A stretch of DNA of 20,527 nt, taken from JAVBOF01 sp031550915 (GTDB taxonomy: Bacteria > Bacillota > Clostridia > Christensenellales > MGBC116941). Below, piece by piece: positions 1 through 7,877 of this stretch (the stretch's first letter is position 1; each line of letters begins with the position of its first letter). A model generated the notes under the pieces. That model saw only the letters and a program-made list of their open reading frames with translations. It was not told the DNA's origin and did no database searches. The position numbers were made by a program, and so were the translations under genes. The stretch is taken from assembly GCA_031550915.1 (NCBI GenBank), contig JAVBOF010000030.1:1-20527 (forward strand). The letters are read 5' to 3'.

Positions 1-602
1 GCGGTTTCGATCAACTCTAAATTTGCCTCCTTGAACCAAGCCATCCACTGGTGCAGATGGAAATAGGCGTCTTTATTATATTTAATGTCTTCCCGCCTAC
101 CATCGTCGGGAATATACCCTTCTTCAATCAAGATATAGCCAACCGGCTTCACGGTTGCTTTGAGTTTGTTCAACGCTTCCGCCGGGCAACCTAATACGTC
201 CATACCAGCCGCTCCGAAAACTACGCAATCATAATTCTTTTCTGTTTTGACTGCTTCGTTAATATCACCAATCACAAACTCACATAAATCATCTACATGA
301 AATTCCTTCGCCTTTTGCAAGGCATACTCTATAAATTCAGGGAATAAATCAATCCCCTTTACTTTGAGGCGAAGTTTTTGAGCAACTTTAACCGATACCG
401 CCCCCTTGCCGCAAGCCAAGTCCAATATTCTTGTCTTGCCCGATATGCTTACATATTTATGAATCAGCTCCGCCATTACATCGGGGTCGCTTCCGAGCTC
501 CCAGAAGTCTTGAAGCAAGTATGGCAAAAAAGGCAGCAATTCTGTCGTCTCCCACGATAACGAACGGACTAGTTTTCCTTCAGTTTCACTCGATATATTC
601 AT
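1..602 (-). CDS. Class I SAM-dependent methyltransferase, 3' end beyond window
   Basis: The reading frame stays open from an ATG at 602 to the left edge, giving 200 visible residues, so the C-terminus is missing. A Rossmann-type SAM site is visible: motif I ILDLACGKG at about residues 59-67, the acidic end of strand 2 in GIDLF (Asp85), and a motif II/III region around residues 123-160 (YDCVVFG, then VGYILIEEG). These are hallmarks of class I methyltransferases. The substrate cannot be read from the sequence, and small-molecule methylation is only the commonest role for such stand-alone proteins. The start is set by GAGGAG at 612-617, about 9 bases upstream. An extended -10 promoter overlapping the hydrolase terminator lies just upstream, so it is probably its own transcription unit. 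Confidence 0.85.
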   Translation of the reverse strand, partial: MNISSETEGKLVRSLSWETTELLPFLPYLLQDFWELGSDPDVMAELIHKYVSISGKTRILDLACGKGAVSVKVAQKLRLKVKGIDLFPEFIEYALQKAKEFHVDDLCEFVIGDINEAVKTEKNYDCVVFGAAGMDVLGCPAEALNKLKATVKPVGYILIEEGYIPDDGRREDIKYNKDAYFHLHQWMAWFKEANLELIET

Positions 603-641
603 CTTATTCCACTCCTCGTGAAGATAATTAAATATATACGC

Positions 642-673
642 AGTATAGCACAAAAACCCGCTCAAAGATTCAA
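642..673 (-). promoter_or_regulatory. Promoter of the methyltransferase gene, overlapping a terminator
   Basis: On the minus strand an extended -10 (TGCTATACT, -10 hexamer at 642-647) sits directly after the T-run of the upstream terminator. A TTGAAT hexamer at 668-673 inside the terminator hairpin could be the -35, with a long 20-bp spacer. The extended -10 may compensate for that spacing. The layout matches the hydrolase promoter at 1671-1700. Confidence 0.5.
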
Positions 674-689
674 ATCCTCAAGAGGGTTT
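652..689 (-). terminator. Rho-independent terminator after the hydrolase gene
   Basis: Read on the minus strand, AAACCC and GGGTTT enclose a weaker inner stem ending in GATT-TG-AATC, followed by a short T-run. It lies about 60 bases downstream of the hydrolase stop codon. Inner pairing relies on several G-U pairs, so the terminator is plausible but not strong. Its hairpin sequence resembles the terminator behind tRNA-Arg. Confidence 0.6.
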
Positions 690-747
690 AGAAATGCTTT
701 GTGTTGATAAAAAAGATGCGTTAGTATTGTGTAAAAATACTTTTAAA

Positions 748-1632
748 TTAATTCATGAGAAATTGTATCGCCTTGTCAATAACTCTTGAACACGCGACAG
801 TTTCAGGATTGTATATAATTGCCATATGCCCCAAAGCTTGATTTGTTTGAAAGTCTAATTTGTTCATTATTTTATTTTTATCAAGAATTTGTTTAAATCT
901 AAACGTCATATATTTTAATTGATCTTTTTCATTGCTTATTAAAAAAGTTTTTGGCAATGATAGCAGTTCAGGAATTTGTTCCCAAATCATATTTTTATAA
1001 GTATCCTGGTTTAAATATCCTTTATCAAAAACCATTGACCGCATACCCCAATAACCAATCGTTTTTTGATAAAAAGTCATCATTCCACAGTCTAATAGGA
1101 GACCTTGATAACATTCAAAGCCGGTTCTAGAAATACCAAATACCCTTCTAAGCCTTGGACTTTTCGCGTTGAGCGCCTCCATTGTGGCAAGAACACCACC
1201 AGCAGAATGCCCTGAAAGAAATACCTTGTTCGTATCACCATTATATTTATAAATATTATCATAAATCCAATTTGTTGCGGTCGCTATATCAAGAATTTGA
1301 TCTCTAACTTTTATTTTATCAAGAGCAAGGCGGTAATTTATGTTAAAAACAAGAAAGCCACAGCTTGCCATGTGAAAACCAAACAACCGGTTCAACTCTT
1401 TATAACTGCTCATAAAACCGCCGCCATGAATATCGATCAGTACAGGCCTCTTATCATAAACTTTTGCTGGATAATAAATATCAAGAAGATGTCCGCGTAT
1501 ATCATCGTTTGCATAACAGATGTTTTTTTCTTCAACAATTCCTTCAGGGAGAGTCTGATTGGATAATTTTTTGTCATCAGCCTTTTCCCATGATAGCAGC
1601 ATTTTATTAACCAGATAATTTTTCAAGCTCAT
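748..1632 (-). CDS. Alpha/beta hydrolase (esterase/lipase, BD-FAE/HSL-like)
   Basis: A 294-residue protein with the layout of small carboxylesterases of the alpha/beta-hydrolase fold. HGGGF at residues 69-73 forms the oxyanion hole. GHSAG at 141-145 is the nucleophile elbow with Ser143. Asp237 and His269 (in LGHM) are in the right places to complete the triad. There is no signal peptide, so it is probably cytoplasmic. The substrate is unknown; short acyl esters are typical of the family. The ATG at 1632 follows a GGTGG-type site. The gene is visibly more AT-rich than the core genes and lies between tRNA-Arg and the methyltransferase, flanked by two similar terminator-promoter repeats, which hints at acquisition. 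Promoter at 1671-1700, terminator at 652-689. Confidence 0.88.
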   Translation of the reverse strand: MSLKNYLVNKMLLSWEKADDKKLSNQTLPEGIVEEKNICYANDDIRGHLLDIYYPAKVYDKRPVLIDIHGGGFMSSYKELNRLFGFHMASCGFLVFNINYRLALDKIKVRDQILDIATATNWIYDNIYKYNGDTNKVFLSGHSAGGVLATMEALNAKSPRLRRVFGISRTGFECYQGLLLDCGMMTFYQKTIGYWGMRSMVFDKGYLNQDTYKNMIWEQIPELLSLPKTFLISNEKDQLKYMTFRFKQILDKNKIMNKLDFQTNQALGHMAIIYNPETVACSRVIDKAIQFLMN

Positions 1633-1670
1633 TACTTTCCACCGTATAAAAAAGAATACCCTACATTTAC

Positions 1671-1700
1671 ATTATAACAAAAAACAGCCCACAGGTTCAA
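1671..1700 (-). promoter_or_regulatory. Hydrolase promoter overlapping the tRNA-Arg terminator
   Basis: A perfect TATAAT at 1671-1676 is 18 bp from TTGAAC at 1695-1700 (four of six bases match consensus). The -35 falls in the loop and descending arm of the tRNA-Arg terminator, and the -10 follows its T-run. The same bases therefore seem to end one transcript and start the next. Confidence 0.6.
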
Positions 1701-1713
1701 ATCCTGTAGGCTG
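1679..1713 (-). terminator. Rho-independent terminator of tRNA-Arg
   Basis: On the minus strand CAGCCTACAGG pairs with CCTGTGGGCTG (11 bp, one G-U) around a 7-base loop and is followed by six T. It begins ten bases after the encoded CCA end of tRNA-Arg. Confidence 0.85.
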
Positions 1714-1722
1714 CTTAGAAAA

Positions 1723-1799
1723 TGGCGTGCCTGGGAGGATTCGAACCTCTGACCTTAGGAGTCGGAGTCCTACGCTCTATCCAGCTGAGCTACAGGCAC
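1723..1799 (-). tRNA. tRNA-Arg (anticodon CCG)
   Basis: A 77-base cloverleaf. Acceptor GTGCCTG pairs with CAGGCAC. The D-arm contains AGCTGGATA, the anticodon loop CTCCGAC has anticodon CCG (reads CGG), and the T-arm is AGAGG-TTCGAAT-CCTCC. The discriminator is G and the CCA is encoded. It lies about 100 bases downstream of the CAP-domain gene on the same strand, with its own extended -10 promoter and a terminator. Confidence 0.97.
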
Positions 1800-1865
1800 A
1801 TATTCAATACTGCTGATGCTAACAAAAGACTACGAGGCTCGATTTTCATATTTGCAGCAATATTG

Positions 1866-1874
1866 ATTATAGCA
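1866..1874 (-). promoter_or_regulatory. Extended -10 promoter for tRNA-Arg
   Basis: TGCTATAAT on the minus strand is a perfect -10 with the extended TG motif, about 67 bases before the mature tRNA 5' end. No good -35 lies 16-18 bp upstream, which fits an extended -10 promoter. It sits just after the stop codon of the CAP-domain gene. Confidence 0.6.
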
Positions 1875-1902
1875 TAATGGAGCAATATAAAAATGACGAT
1901 AA

Positions 1903-2724
1903 TTACTCCGGAGTATAAAAAGATTCGACCGCAAATAATTTGCCGTTGCCTGTATAGTACGCTGAGATTGCGGTGTGGGTAAAGTCTGCATTCAAAATAT
2001 TTTCCCTGTGCCCCTGACTGTCCATCCATCCCTGCACAAGCATGTCCGCCGAAAGATCATCTTTATTATAACCATAGCAATACAGTAGGTTTTCACCAAT
2101 ATGAGCAGCATTTTCACCCAATACTATGTTACCAAACACCTCAAACTGTTTGTCTATATCCCCTGTCTTTGGTGATACATGATCGAAATAATCGTTATCC
2201 GCCATTTCTTTTGCCTTAGAATTAGCAACCGCAAGCACATTGCTGCTAAAAACCAAAGGCTTGAGGCTATTTGCTTCCCTTTGTTGATTGATTTTTTCTA
2301 AGATGGATTCAGCTAATACCGTCAAATATTCACCTTGTTCGGCCACCGTTGCCGGCGGGTTATTGGTGCTGTCCTGTACATCGGTAGTTTTTGCAGGCGT
2401 TTGAGTCGGGTTCGGAGTAGCAGGCACTTGTGTCATGTTTTCTGCTCCATCCACAGGCATCAATTCCAAGACATATTTATCTTGCGGCGTAGCGGGCGTT
2501 GCGGTCCTTGTGGGTGTAATCGGTTCCGTCGCGCTGTCTACCGGTGCAAATACAGGCATTTCACTCTCTTTTTGCACTGCCGGTGTTGATGTTGGATCCG
2601 GCGTCATATTTGAACCGTATAAGTCGAACCTGTCGCTAAGATCAATAAAATTGAAAACCCCTGCAAGTATCCCTGTAGCTATTAACAAAATGCATATTAT
2701 CAATATATACCTCATAAACCTCAT
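1903..2724 (-). CDS. CAP/SCP-domain surface protein (YkwD-like)
   Basis: A 273-residue protein. Residues 5-25 are a hydrophobic N-terminal anchor or uncleaved signal segment. Residues 40-128 are a Pro/Thr/Ala-rich linker of low complexity. Residues 137-270 are a CAP domain of the YkwD type. Conserved CAP features are YFDHVSP (His182), GENL (Glu211) and SQGHRENIL (His239), the positions that form the CAP cavity. It is probably membrane-anchored with the CAP domain outside the cell, reaching through the wall on the linker. CAP proteins of this class occur in spore-formers and are often linked to envelope or spore coats, but their biochemical role is unsettled. The ATG at 2724 has a GGGGAG site 8 bases upstream. 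No clear terminator follows it; read-through toward tRNA-Arg is possible. Confidence 0.9.
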   Translation of the reverse strand: MRFMRYILIICILLIATGILAGVFNFIDLSDRFDLYGSNMTPDPTSTPAVQKESEMPVFAPVDSATEPITPTRTATPATPQDKYVLELMPVDGAENMTQVPATPNPTQTPAKTTDVQDSTNNPPATVAEQGEYLTVLAESILEKINQQREANSLKPLVFSSNVLAVANSKAKEMADNDYFDHVSPKTGDIDKQFEVFGNIVLGENAAHIGENLLYCYGYNKDDLSADMLVQGWMDSQGHRENILNADFTHTAISAYYTGNGKLFAVESFYTPE

Positions 2725-2802
2725 AATTCATCTCCCCTGTTTTCGTCAGTTTTTGGTTTGTCCCATTAAAATATATATTCACAACACTTGATTTTAAGAC
2801 AT

Positions 2803-2836
2803 AAAAAAAAACAGCCGCCTTTCAATAAGGCAACTG
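2803..2836 (-). terminator. Rho-independent terminator of ppdK
   Basis: On the minus strand CAGTTGCCTT pairs with AAGGCGGCTG (two G-U pairs) around a 5-base loop, followed by nine T. It begins about 16 bases after the ppdK stop. Confidence 0.9.
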
Positions 2837-2851
2837 TTTTTAAGTAATCGT

Positions 2852-5482
2852 CTATTTTTTGTTTTGTATTATCTGTGCATGCGCCGCCGCAAGCCTTGCG
2901 ATAGGTACCCTGAAGGGCGAACATGATACATATGCCAATCCTAGATTATGGCAGAATATTACGCTGCTCGGGTCACCGCCATGTTCGCCGCAAATTCCCA
3001 GTTTAATATCAGGACGCGTCTTTCTGCCTAATTCAACTGCCATTTGCATAAATTTACCAACGCCTGCTTGGTCGATCCTCGCAAACGGATCTGATTCATA
3101 TATCTTGCGGCTATAGTAGTCGTCGAGGAATTTACCCGCATCATCACGAGAAAAACCAAAGGTCATCTGAGTTAAATCGTTGGTACCAAAGGAGAAGAAT
3201 TCCGCTTCCTTTGCAATAGCGTCAGCCGTTACACATGCTCTCGGTATTTCAATCATTGTCCCAACGAGGTATTTTAGTTTCGCATTTTTTTCCTGTATAA
3301 CCTTCTCGGCTATTTCTACGACGATATCGCGCACAAATTTCAATTCCTTGACTTCGCCTACAAGTGGTATCATGATCTCTGGTATAAGGTTTATATTCAA
3401 CTCTTTATTTACTTCTATGGCGGCTTCAATAACAGCCCTGGTCTGCATTTCAGCGATCTCCGGATACGTTACGCTGAGTCTGCATCCCCTGTGCCCCATC
3501 ATGGGATTGAACTCATGCAGGCTTTCGATGGTTGTTTCCAGCTCCTCATAACTCATGCCCATATCCTTTGCCAAAGCCTCTATATCGTCCCTCTGAGTCG
3601 GCAAAAACTCATGCAACGGCGGATCGAGGAAACGTATAGTTACAGGCCTTTCCTGCATTGCCTTATATATGCCTTTAAAATCTTCCTTCTGCATTGGAAG
3701 CAGTTTATTAAGGGCTTTTATCCGCTGATCCGCTGTCTTTGAAAGTATCATTTCCCGCATAGCCGGTATCCTGTCCTCATCAAAGAACATGTGCTCTGTA
3801 CGGCAAAGTCCGATCCCTTCAGCACCGAATTCGATAGCCTTAGCCGCATCGTGCGGAGTATCCGCATTTGTGCGGACCTTCAATTTGCGGATGGCATCCG
3901 CCCACCCCATCAAAGTGTCAAATTCATCGCTCATCTGGGCGTCTATGGTCTTGATTGCTTCGCCATATACCAAGCCTGTGCTTCCGTCGATCGATATAAA
4001 GTCACCCTTTTTTATTGTCTTACCGCCGGCAGTAAAAATGCCCTCTTCTTCATTTATACTTATATCAGAGCATCCCGCAACACAGCAGGTGCCCATTCCT
4101 CTCGCAACTACGGCGGCGTGTGATGTCATTCCGCCTCTTGCAGTCAATATACCTTCCGAAGCATACATACCTTCTATATCTTCCGGAGACGTTTCGGCGC
4201 GTACCAATACGACTTTTTCTCCTTTGTTCGCGGCTTCGACGGCATCCTCCGGTGAAAAATAAACCTTCCCACAAGCGGCGCCAGGCGATGCGGGCAGACC
4301 CTTAGCTATTGGCTGGGCATTTTTTAGGGCATCCTTATCAAACTGTGGGTGCAGCAATGCGTCCAAGAGCTTGGGATCAACACTTAAAACGGCTTCTTCC
4401 TTGGATATCATGCCCTCATTTACCAGCTCAACAGCTATCCTCAGCGCTGCAGCCGCCGTCCTTTTACCATTTCTGGTTTGCAGCATAAAAAGCTTGCCCT
4501 TCTCTATGGTAAACTCCATATCCTGCATATCTTTATAATGGTTTTCGAGTTTGTTAGCCGTATCTACAAACTGTTTATATACGTCCGGCATGGCTTCAGC
4601 CAAGGTCACGATCGCCTTCGGCGTACGTATTCCGGCAACAACGTCCTCACCCTGGGCGTTTATTAAATATTCCCCGTACAGCCTTTTTTCCCCGGTGGAA
4701 GGATCACGCGTGAAAGCGACACCCGTGCCGCAATCGTCGCCCATATTGCCAAATACCATAGCCTGCACGTTTACCGCCGTTCCCCAATCCCCGGGTATAT
4801 CATTCATCCTTCTATACACAATCGCGCGCGGGTTATCCCAGGAACGGAAAACTGCCTTTACGCTTTCCATCAATTGCATAAAAGGTTCCTGGGGGAATTC
4901 ATCGCCCTTTTCTTTCTGATATAAAGCTTTATATTGCTTGACTACTTCCTTCATATTTTCCGCAGAAAGATCCGTGTCCTGTTTGCAGCCGTTCTTTTCT
5001 TTTATATCTTCAAATATCTTTTCGAATTTGGCCTTTTCTATCTCCATAACTACGTCAGAGAACATTTGTATGAATCTGCGGTAACTGTCATAAGCAAATC
5101 TGTCATTATTTGTGAGCTTTGCCAATCCCTCGACTGTAACGTCGTTCAATCCCAAATTCAATATAGTATCCATCATTCCGGGCATCGAAGCGCGGGCTCC
5201 TGAACGCACCGATACGAGAAACGGGCTATTAATATCGCCGAATTTCTTACCGTTAATCTCCTCAGATTTCAGCATGGCGGCTTTTATCTGTTCAATTATC
5301 TCATCTGCAACTATCTTTCCATCATCATAATAGCGTATGCAGGCCTCTGTTGTTATTGTGAAACCCTGCGGCACCGGCAAACCAAGTGAAGTCATTTCTG
5401 CAAGATTTGCGCCTTTCCCTCCCAAGAGATTTTTCATCGAAGCATTTCCTTCGTTGAACATATAAACATACTTTTGTGACAT
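2852..5482 (-). CDS. ppdK: Pyruvate, phosphate dikinase
   Basis: Interconverts pyruvate + ATP + Pi with phosphoenolpyruvate + AMP + PPi in the cytoplasm; in anaerobic Firmicutes it serves glycolysis or gluconeogenesis. Three domains are visible: the N-terminal ATP-grasp domain (about 1-340, with GGKGANLAEM near the start), the swivelling phosphohistidine domain with GGMTSHAAV, and the C-terminal PEP/pyruvate TIM barrel (about 535-876, with EIPRACVTAD, FFSFGTNDLTQM and GICGEHGGDP). Two in-frame ATGs exist, at 5488 and 5482. GGGAGG at 5491-5496 is only 2 bases from the first but 8 from the second, so the second is chosen, giving 876 residues. With that start the catalytic histidine is His455, the number known from the Clostridium symbiosum enzyme. 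It is 58 bases behind recO, with a terminator at 2803-2836. Confidence 0.98.
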   Translation of the reverse strand: MSQKYVYMFNEGNASMKNLLGGKGANLAEMTSLGLPVPQGFTITTEACIRYYDDGKIVADEIIEQIKAAMLKSEEINGKKFGDINSPFLVSVRSGARASMPGMMDTILNLGLNDVTVEGLAKLTNNDRFAYDSYRRFIQMFSDVVMEIEKAKFEKIFEDIKEKNGCKQDTDLSAENMKEVVKQYKALYQKEKGDEFPQEPFMQLMESVKAVFRSWDNPRAIVYRRMNDIPGDWGTAVNVQAMVFGNMGDDCGTGVAFTRDPSTGEKRLYGEYLINAQGEDVVAGIRTPKAIVTLAEAMPDVYKQFVDTANKLENHYKDMQDMEFTIEKGKLFMLQTRNGKRTAAAALRIAVELVNEGMISKEEAVLSVDPKLLDALLHPQFDKDALKNAQPIAKGLPASPGAACGKVYFSPEDAVEAANKGEKVVLVRAETSPEDIEGMYASEGILTARGGMTSHAAVVARGMGTCCVAGCSDISINEEEGIFTAGGKTIKKGDFISIDGSTGLVYGEAIKTIDAQMSDEFDTLMGWADAIRKLKVRTNADTPHDAAKAIEFGAEGIGLCRTEHMFFDEDRIPAMREMILSKTADQRIKALNKLLPMQKEDFKGIYKAMQERPVTIRFLDPPLHEFLPTQRDDIEALAKDMGMSYEELETTIESLHEFNPMMGHRGCRLSVTYPEIAEMQTRAVIEAAIEVNKELNINLIPEIMIPLVGEVKELKFVRDIVVEIAEKVIQEKNAKLKYLVGTMIEIPRACVTADAIAKEAEFFSFGTNDLTQMTFGFSRDDAGKFLDDYYSRKIYESDPFARIDQAGVGKFMQMAVELGRKTRPDIKLGICGEHGGDPSSVIFCHNLGLAYVSCSPFRVPIARLAAAHAQIIQNKK

Positions 5483-5540
5483 TGGCATTTCCTCCCGATC
5501 AAAAAATTACGCGCTATTCTTAAATATTACATCATAGATA

Positions 5541-6302
5541 CTATTTAAGGCAATACCCGCTTCCGCTAAAATCGTAAAGCTTAATTGATAAATCAGCGTG
5601 TTTGCTCAAATATTTCTGCATCAAAATGCAGGCTGTCGCAGTCTCTTCTTTTTCGTCATCCATCCGCCCCAATCCAGAGACTTTAACAACGCTGTATTCC
5701 TGCATTTTTTTTAATACATTCTCATCCAACAGGGTTTCTTCACCAAGGTTCGCGGTTTTATCAGAGCATACGTCACATAACATGCCGCCGCCACCGATAT
5801 CGAAATGAGCTTTCCCCCGGATCTTACTGCCGCAACTTAAGCATATGTTGAATTCCGGTTTGTAACCGATCAATTCGGTAAGCTGCAAAAGAAAGATAAG
5901 CAGGGCGTTTTGACATGACAAAACGCCTTCTTCAAGTTTTGCCAATACGTTGATGAGCATATTGAATAAGGCATTGCTTTCCTCTCCGGGGTTTGCAAAA
6001 TGCTGGCACACCGCAAGCATATATGACGCGGTCGAAAATTTTTCAATATCCGAAATGATATCGAAGAACATATGGCGGACTGAACAGGATGATACCGAAT
6101 ATCTGTCATCCTTTTTGAAGAGCTCAAAATCTCCGTAGCAAAATAGTTGGGATGATGACAGTAATTTGCTTTTTGGCCTTCGGCATCCCCTAGCCGCAGC
6201 ATCGATCCTGCCCAATTCACGGGAAAACAGGGTCAGTATCCTATCATATTCTTTATAGTTTACATACCTGCATACTATCGCCCTAATGTTAATAGAGTTC
6301 AT
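5541..6302 (-). CDS. recO: DNA repair protein RecO
   Basis: A 253-residue protein acting in the RecFOR pathway, where it helps load RecA onto SSB-coated single-stranded DNA. The N-terminal OB-fold (about 1-80) starts with the typical RAIVCRYVNYKEYDRILTLF. The helical middle domain follows, with a four-cysteine zinc site at Cys154, Cys157, Cys176 and Cys179 (CLSC, CDVC). The length is normal for the family. It lies in the standard Firmicute position after era and yqzL. GAGG at 6307-6310 precedes the ATG at 6302. Confidence 0.96.
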   Translation of the reverse strand: MNSINIRAIVCRYVNYKEYDRILTLFSRELGRIDAAARGCRRPKSKLLSSSQLFCYGDFELFKKDDRYSVSSCSVRHMFFDIISDIEKFSTASYMLAVCQHFANPGEESNALFNMLINVLAKLEEGVLSCQNALLIFLLQLTELIGYKPEFNICLSCGSKIRGKAHFDIGGGGMLCDVCSDKTANLGEETLLDENVLKKMQEYSVVKVSGLGRMDDEKEETATACILMQKYLSKHADLSIKLYDFSGSGYCLK

Positions 6303-6334
6303 TTGACCTCAATACAATACAATCTAGATAAAGC

Positions 6335-6466
6335 TTATTTATCCATATACCGTTTATAATAAAGATAATCCCAAATCGATCCGGTTATCGAAAAATTATA
6401 CCAGGCTTGTATCCTCTCTAAAGCTTCCTTCTTCTCGTTTTGCGAAAACCTATCATGTCCGTCCAT
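6335..6466 (-). CDS. yqzL: YqzL-like small protein between era and recO
   Basis: A 43-residue ORF with a near-perfect ribosome binding site (TAGGAGGTG at 6472-6480, 7 bases before the ATG). The C-terminal half, WYNFSITGSIWDYLYYKRYM, follows the pattern I recall for YqzL-family proteins (aromatic-rich, TGxI, YLxYK), and the location between era and recO is the family's usual one. The N-terminal half is charged (ENEKKEALERI-like). There is no signal peptide or clear membrane segment. Function is unknown in the family. Stop codon to recO ATG is 32 bases, so it is in the era-recO operon. Family membership rests on memory of the pattern plus synteny. Confidence 0.8.
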   Translation of the reverse strand: MDGHDRFSQNEKKEALERIQAWYNFSITGSIWDYLYYKRYMDK

Positions 6467-6514
6467 TTCAGCACCTCCTATAATATAAGGGTGCCTCAAA
6501 TACGCAAATAAATG

Positions 6515-6542
6515 ACTTGTAATACTTGCTATTATTACAAGT
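6515..6542 (-). other. Perfect hairpin just after the era stop codon
   Basis: A 10-bp perfect inverted repeat (ACTTGTAATA / TATTACAAGT) with an 8-base loop starts two bases after the era stop codon. It is AT-rich and lacks a T-run on either strand, so it is not a typical terminator. It may protect or separate the era mRNA from yqzL-recO, or be an operator. Confidence 0.55.
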
Positions 6543-6544
6543 AT

Positions 6545-7438
6545 TTATTCATATCCTAATTCCTTCATAACGCTTGTGCTGTTTCTCCAATCGGGCTTTA
6601 TTTTTACCCAAAGATCGAGAAAGACCTTTTGGCCAAAAAGTTTTTCGATATCTACGCGGGCCTGGCTGCCTATTTTCTTCAACATTTCCCCGTTTTTACC
6701 AATAATTATACCCTTGTGCGATTTCTTGTCGCAAAGTATAACGGCGTTGATCTCCAACACTTCGCTGTCTTCCCTTGGTTTTATAGCCAATATGTCGACT
6801 CCTACGCCATGAGGGACCTCTTCCTTTAGAATCAACATGGCTTTTTCGCGTATTATTTCTGCTGTAATAAGCCGCTCTGGCTGGTCGGTCACCATGTCGT
6901 CCGGGAAGTATTTCGGCCCGGGAACAAGTTTAGATCGCAGCACATCTTCCAACTCATTCAAATTTGCGCACGAAAGCGCGGATATCGCCACACAATCCTT
7001 TATCCCCTTAGTATCGGATACTTCGAGCTTCAGCTCATTTAATCTATCGGCTGCAACCTTGTCCATTTTATTTAAAGCTACAATTACGGGAGCCTTGTTT
7101 TGCTTTAGCTTTTCCAGTATCTCCGTATCACGAATGCCGATGCCTCTTGCCGCATCCACGATAAAGAGTATCGCTTCGACTTCTTCTACAGCATTGTAGG
7201 CGGCGCGCACCATATATTCCCCCAGTTTTGTCCTGGGATTATGTATGCCCGGAGTATCCAAAAAAACAATCTGATAGTCTTCCTTGCTTAAAACTCCCAT
7301 GATCCGGTTGCGCGTGGTCTGCGGTTTGCTCGTTACTATAGCTATCTTCTGCCCTATCATGGCGTTCATCAATGTGGATTTACCAACATTTGGGCTCCCT
7401 ACTATCGCCACGAAGCCCGATTTGAATTCTTTATCCAA
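6545..7438 (-). CDS. era: GTPase Era, 16S rRNA maturation factor
   Basis: A 297-residue essential GTPase that binds the 3' end of 16S rRNA and helps 30S assembly. The G domain has G1 GSPNVGKS (14-21), G3 DTPG (61-64), G4 NKMD (123-126) and G5 SAL (153-155). The C-terminal KH domain (about 205-290) carries the GKNG loop at 247-250. The start codon is TTG at 7438, supported by AAAGGA at 7446-7451, 7 bases upstream, and by the normal Era N-terminus beginning a few residues before the G1 motif. It is 25 bases downstream of cdd and followed by yqzL and recO. Confidence 0.97.
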   Translation of the reverse strand: MDKEFKSGFVAIVGSPNVGKSTLMNAMIGQKIAIVTSKPQTTRNRIMGVLSKEDYQIVFLDTPGIHNPRTKLGEYMVRAAYNAVEEVEAILFIVDAARGIGIRDTEILEKLKQNKAPVIVALNKMDKVAADRLNELKLEVSDTKGIKDCVAISALSCANLNELEDVLRSKLVPGPKYFPDDMVTDQPERLITAEIIREKAMLILKEEVPHGVGVDILAIKPREDSEVLEINAVILCDKKSHKGIIIGKNGEMLKKIGSQARVDIEKLFGQKVFLDLWVKIKPDWRNSTSVMKELGYE

Positions 7439-7463
7439 TCTTTTGTCCTTTCAAAGCCATTTT

Positions 7464-7877
7464 CTATTCAATATCCTTGCCGCTAAAAGTATGCGGCAAT
7501 AGATCCTTAAGCTTGTTTATTATATATCCGCCGCTATTCTTTGCGGATATAACATCGATATCCTCATCACCATCAAACTCGGCTATCGCCTGCCGGCAGA
7601 CGCCGCAAGGGTAGATGTAGCTGTCACTATTAGATATTATCGCGACCGCACGAAACGCCCGCTTGCCCGATGATACAGCATTGTAAAGGGCCACACGCTC
7701 TGCGCAGCACGTAATGCCATAGCTCGCGTTTTCAATATTGCTGCCGGTATACATTTTGCCATCCTTTGTGAGAATGCACGAACCAACCGCAAAATGTGAA
7801 TAAGGCGAATATGAAAAAGCCATGGCTTCTCTCGCCTTCTCTATGAGTGTAGAATAATCCGTTTCCAAACCAGTCAT
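7464..7877 (-). CDS. cdd: Cytidine deaminase
   Basis: Deaminates cytidine and deoxycytidine to uridine and deoxyuridine for pyrimidine salvage; family members of this size are homotetramers. The zinc site is Cys58-Ala-Glu60 plus PCGVC (Cys91, Cys94), with Glu60 the proton shuttle. TGSNIENASYG is the nucleoside-binding strand. Length is 137 residues from the ATG at 7877, which overlaps the ybeY stop as ATGA. AAGGAG abuts that ATG with no spacing, so initiation may really occur at the in-frame TTG at 7868 (9 bases from the site), which would remove three residues. It sits between ybeY and era, the usual Firmicute position. Confidence 0.95.
   Translation of the reverse strand: MTGLETDYSTLIEKAREAMAFSYSPYSHFAVGSCILTKDGKMYTGSNIENASYGITCCAERVALYNAVSSGKRAFRAVAIISNSDSYIYPCGVCRQAIAEFDGDEDIDVISAKNSGGYIINKLKDLLPHTFSGKDIE

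Noticed and set aside
1906..1915. Palindrome ACTCCGGAGT as a terminator of the CAP gene
   Set aside because: It is within the last codons of the gene, has no loop and no T-run.
5483..5540. Clear promoter for ppdK in the recO-ppdK gap
   Set aside because: Only a weak candidate is visible (TTGCCT in the end of recO, 18 bp, TAATAT); not strong enough to list as a feature.
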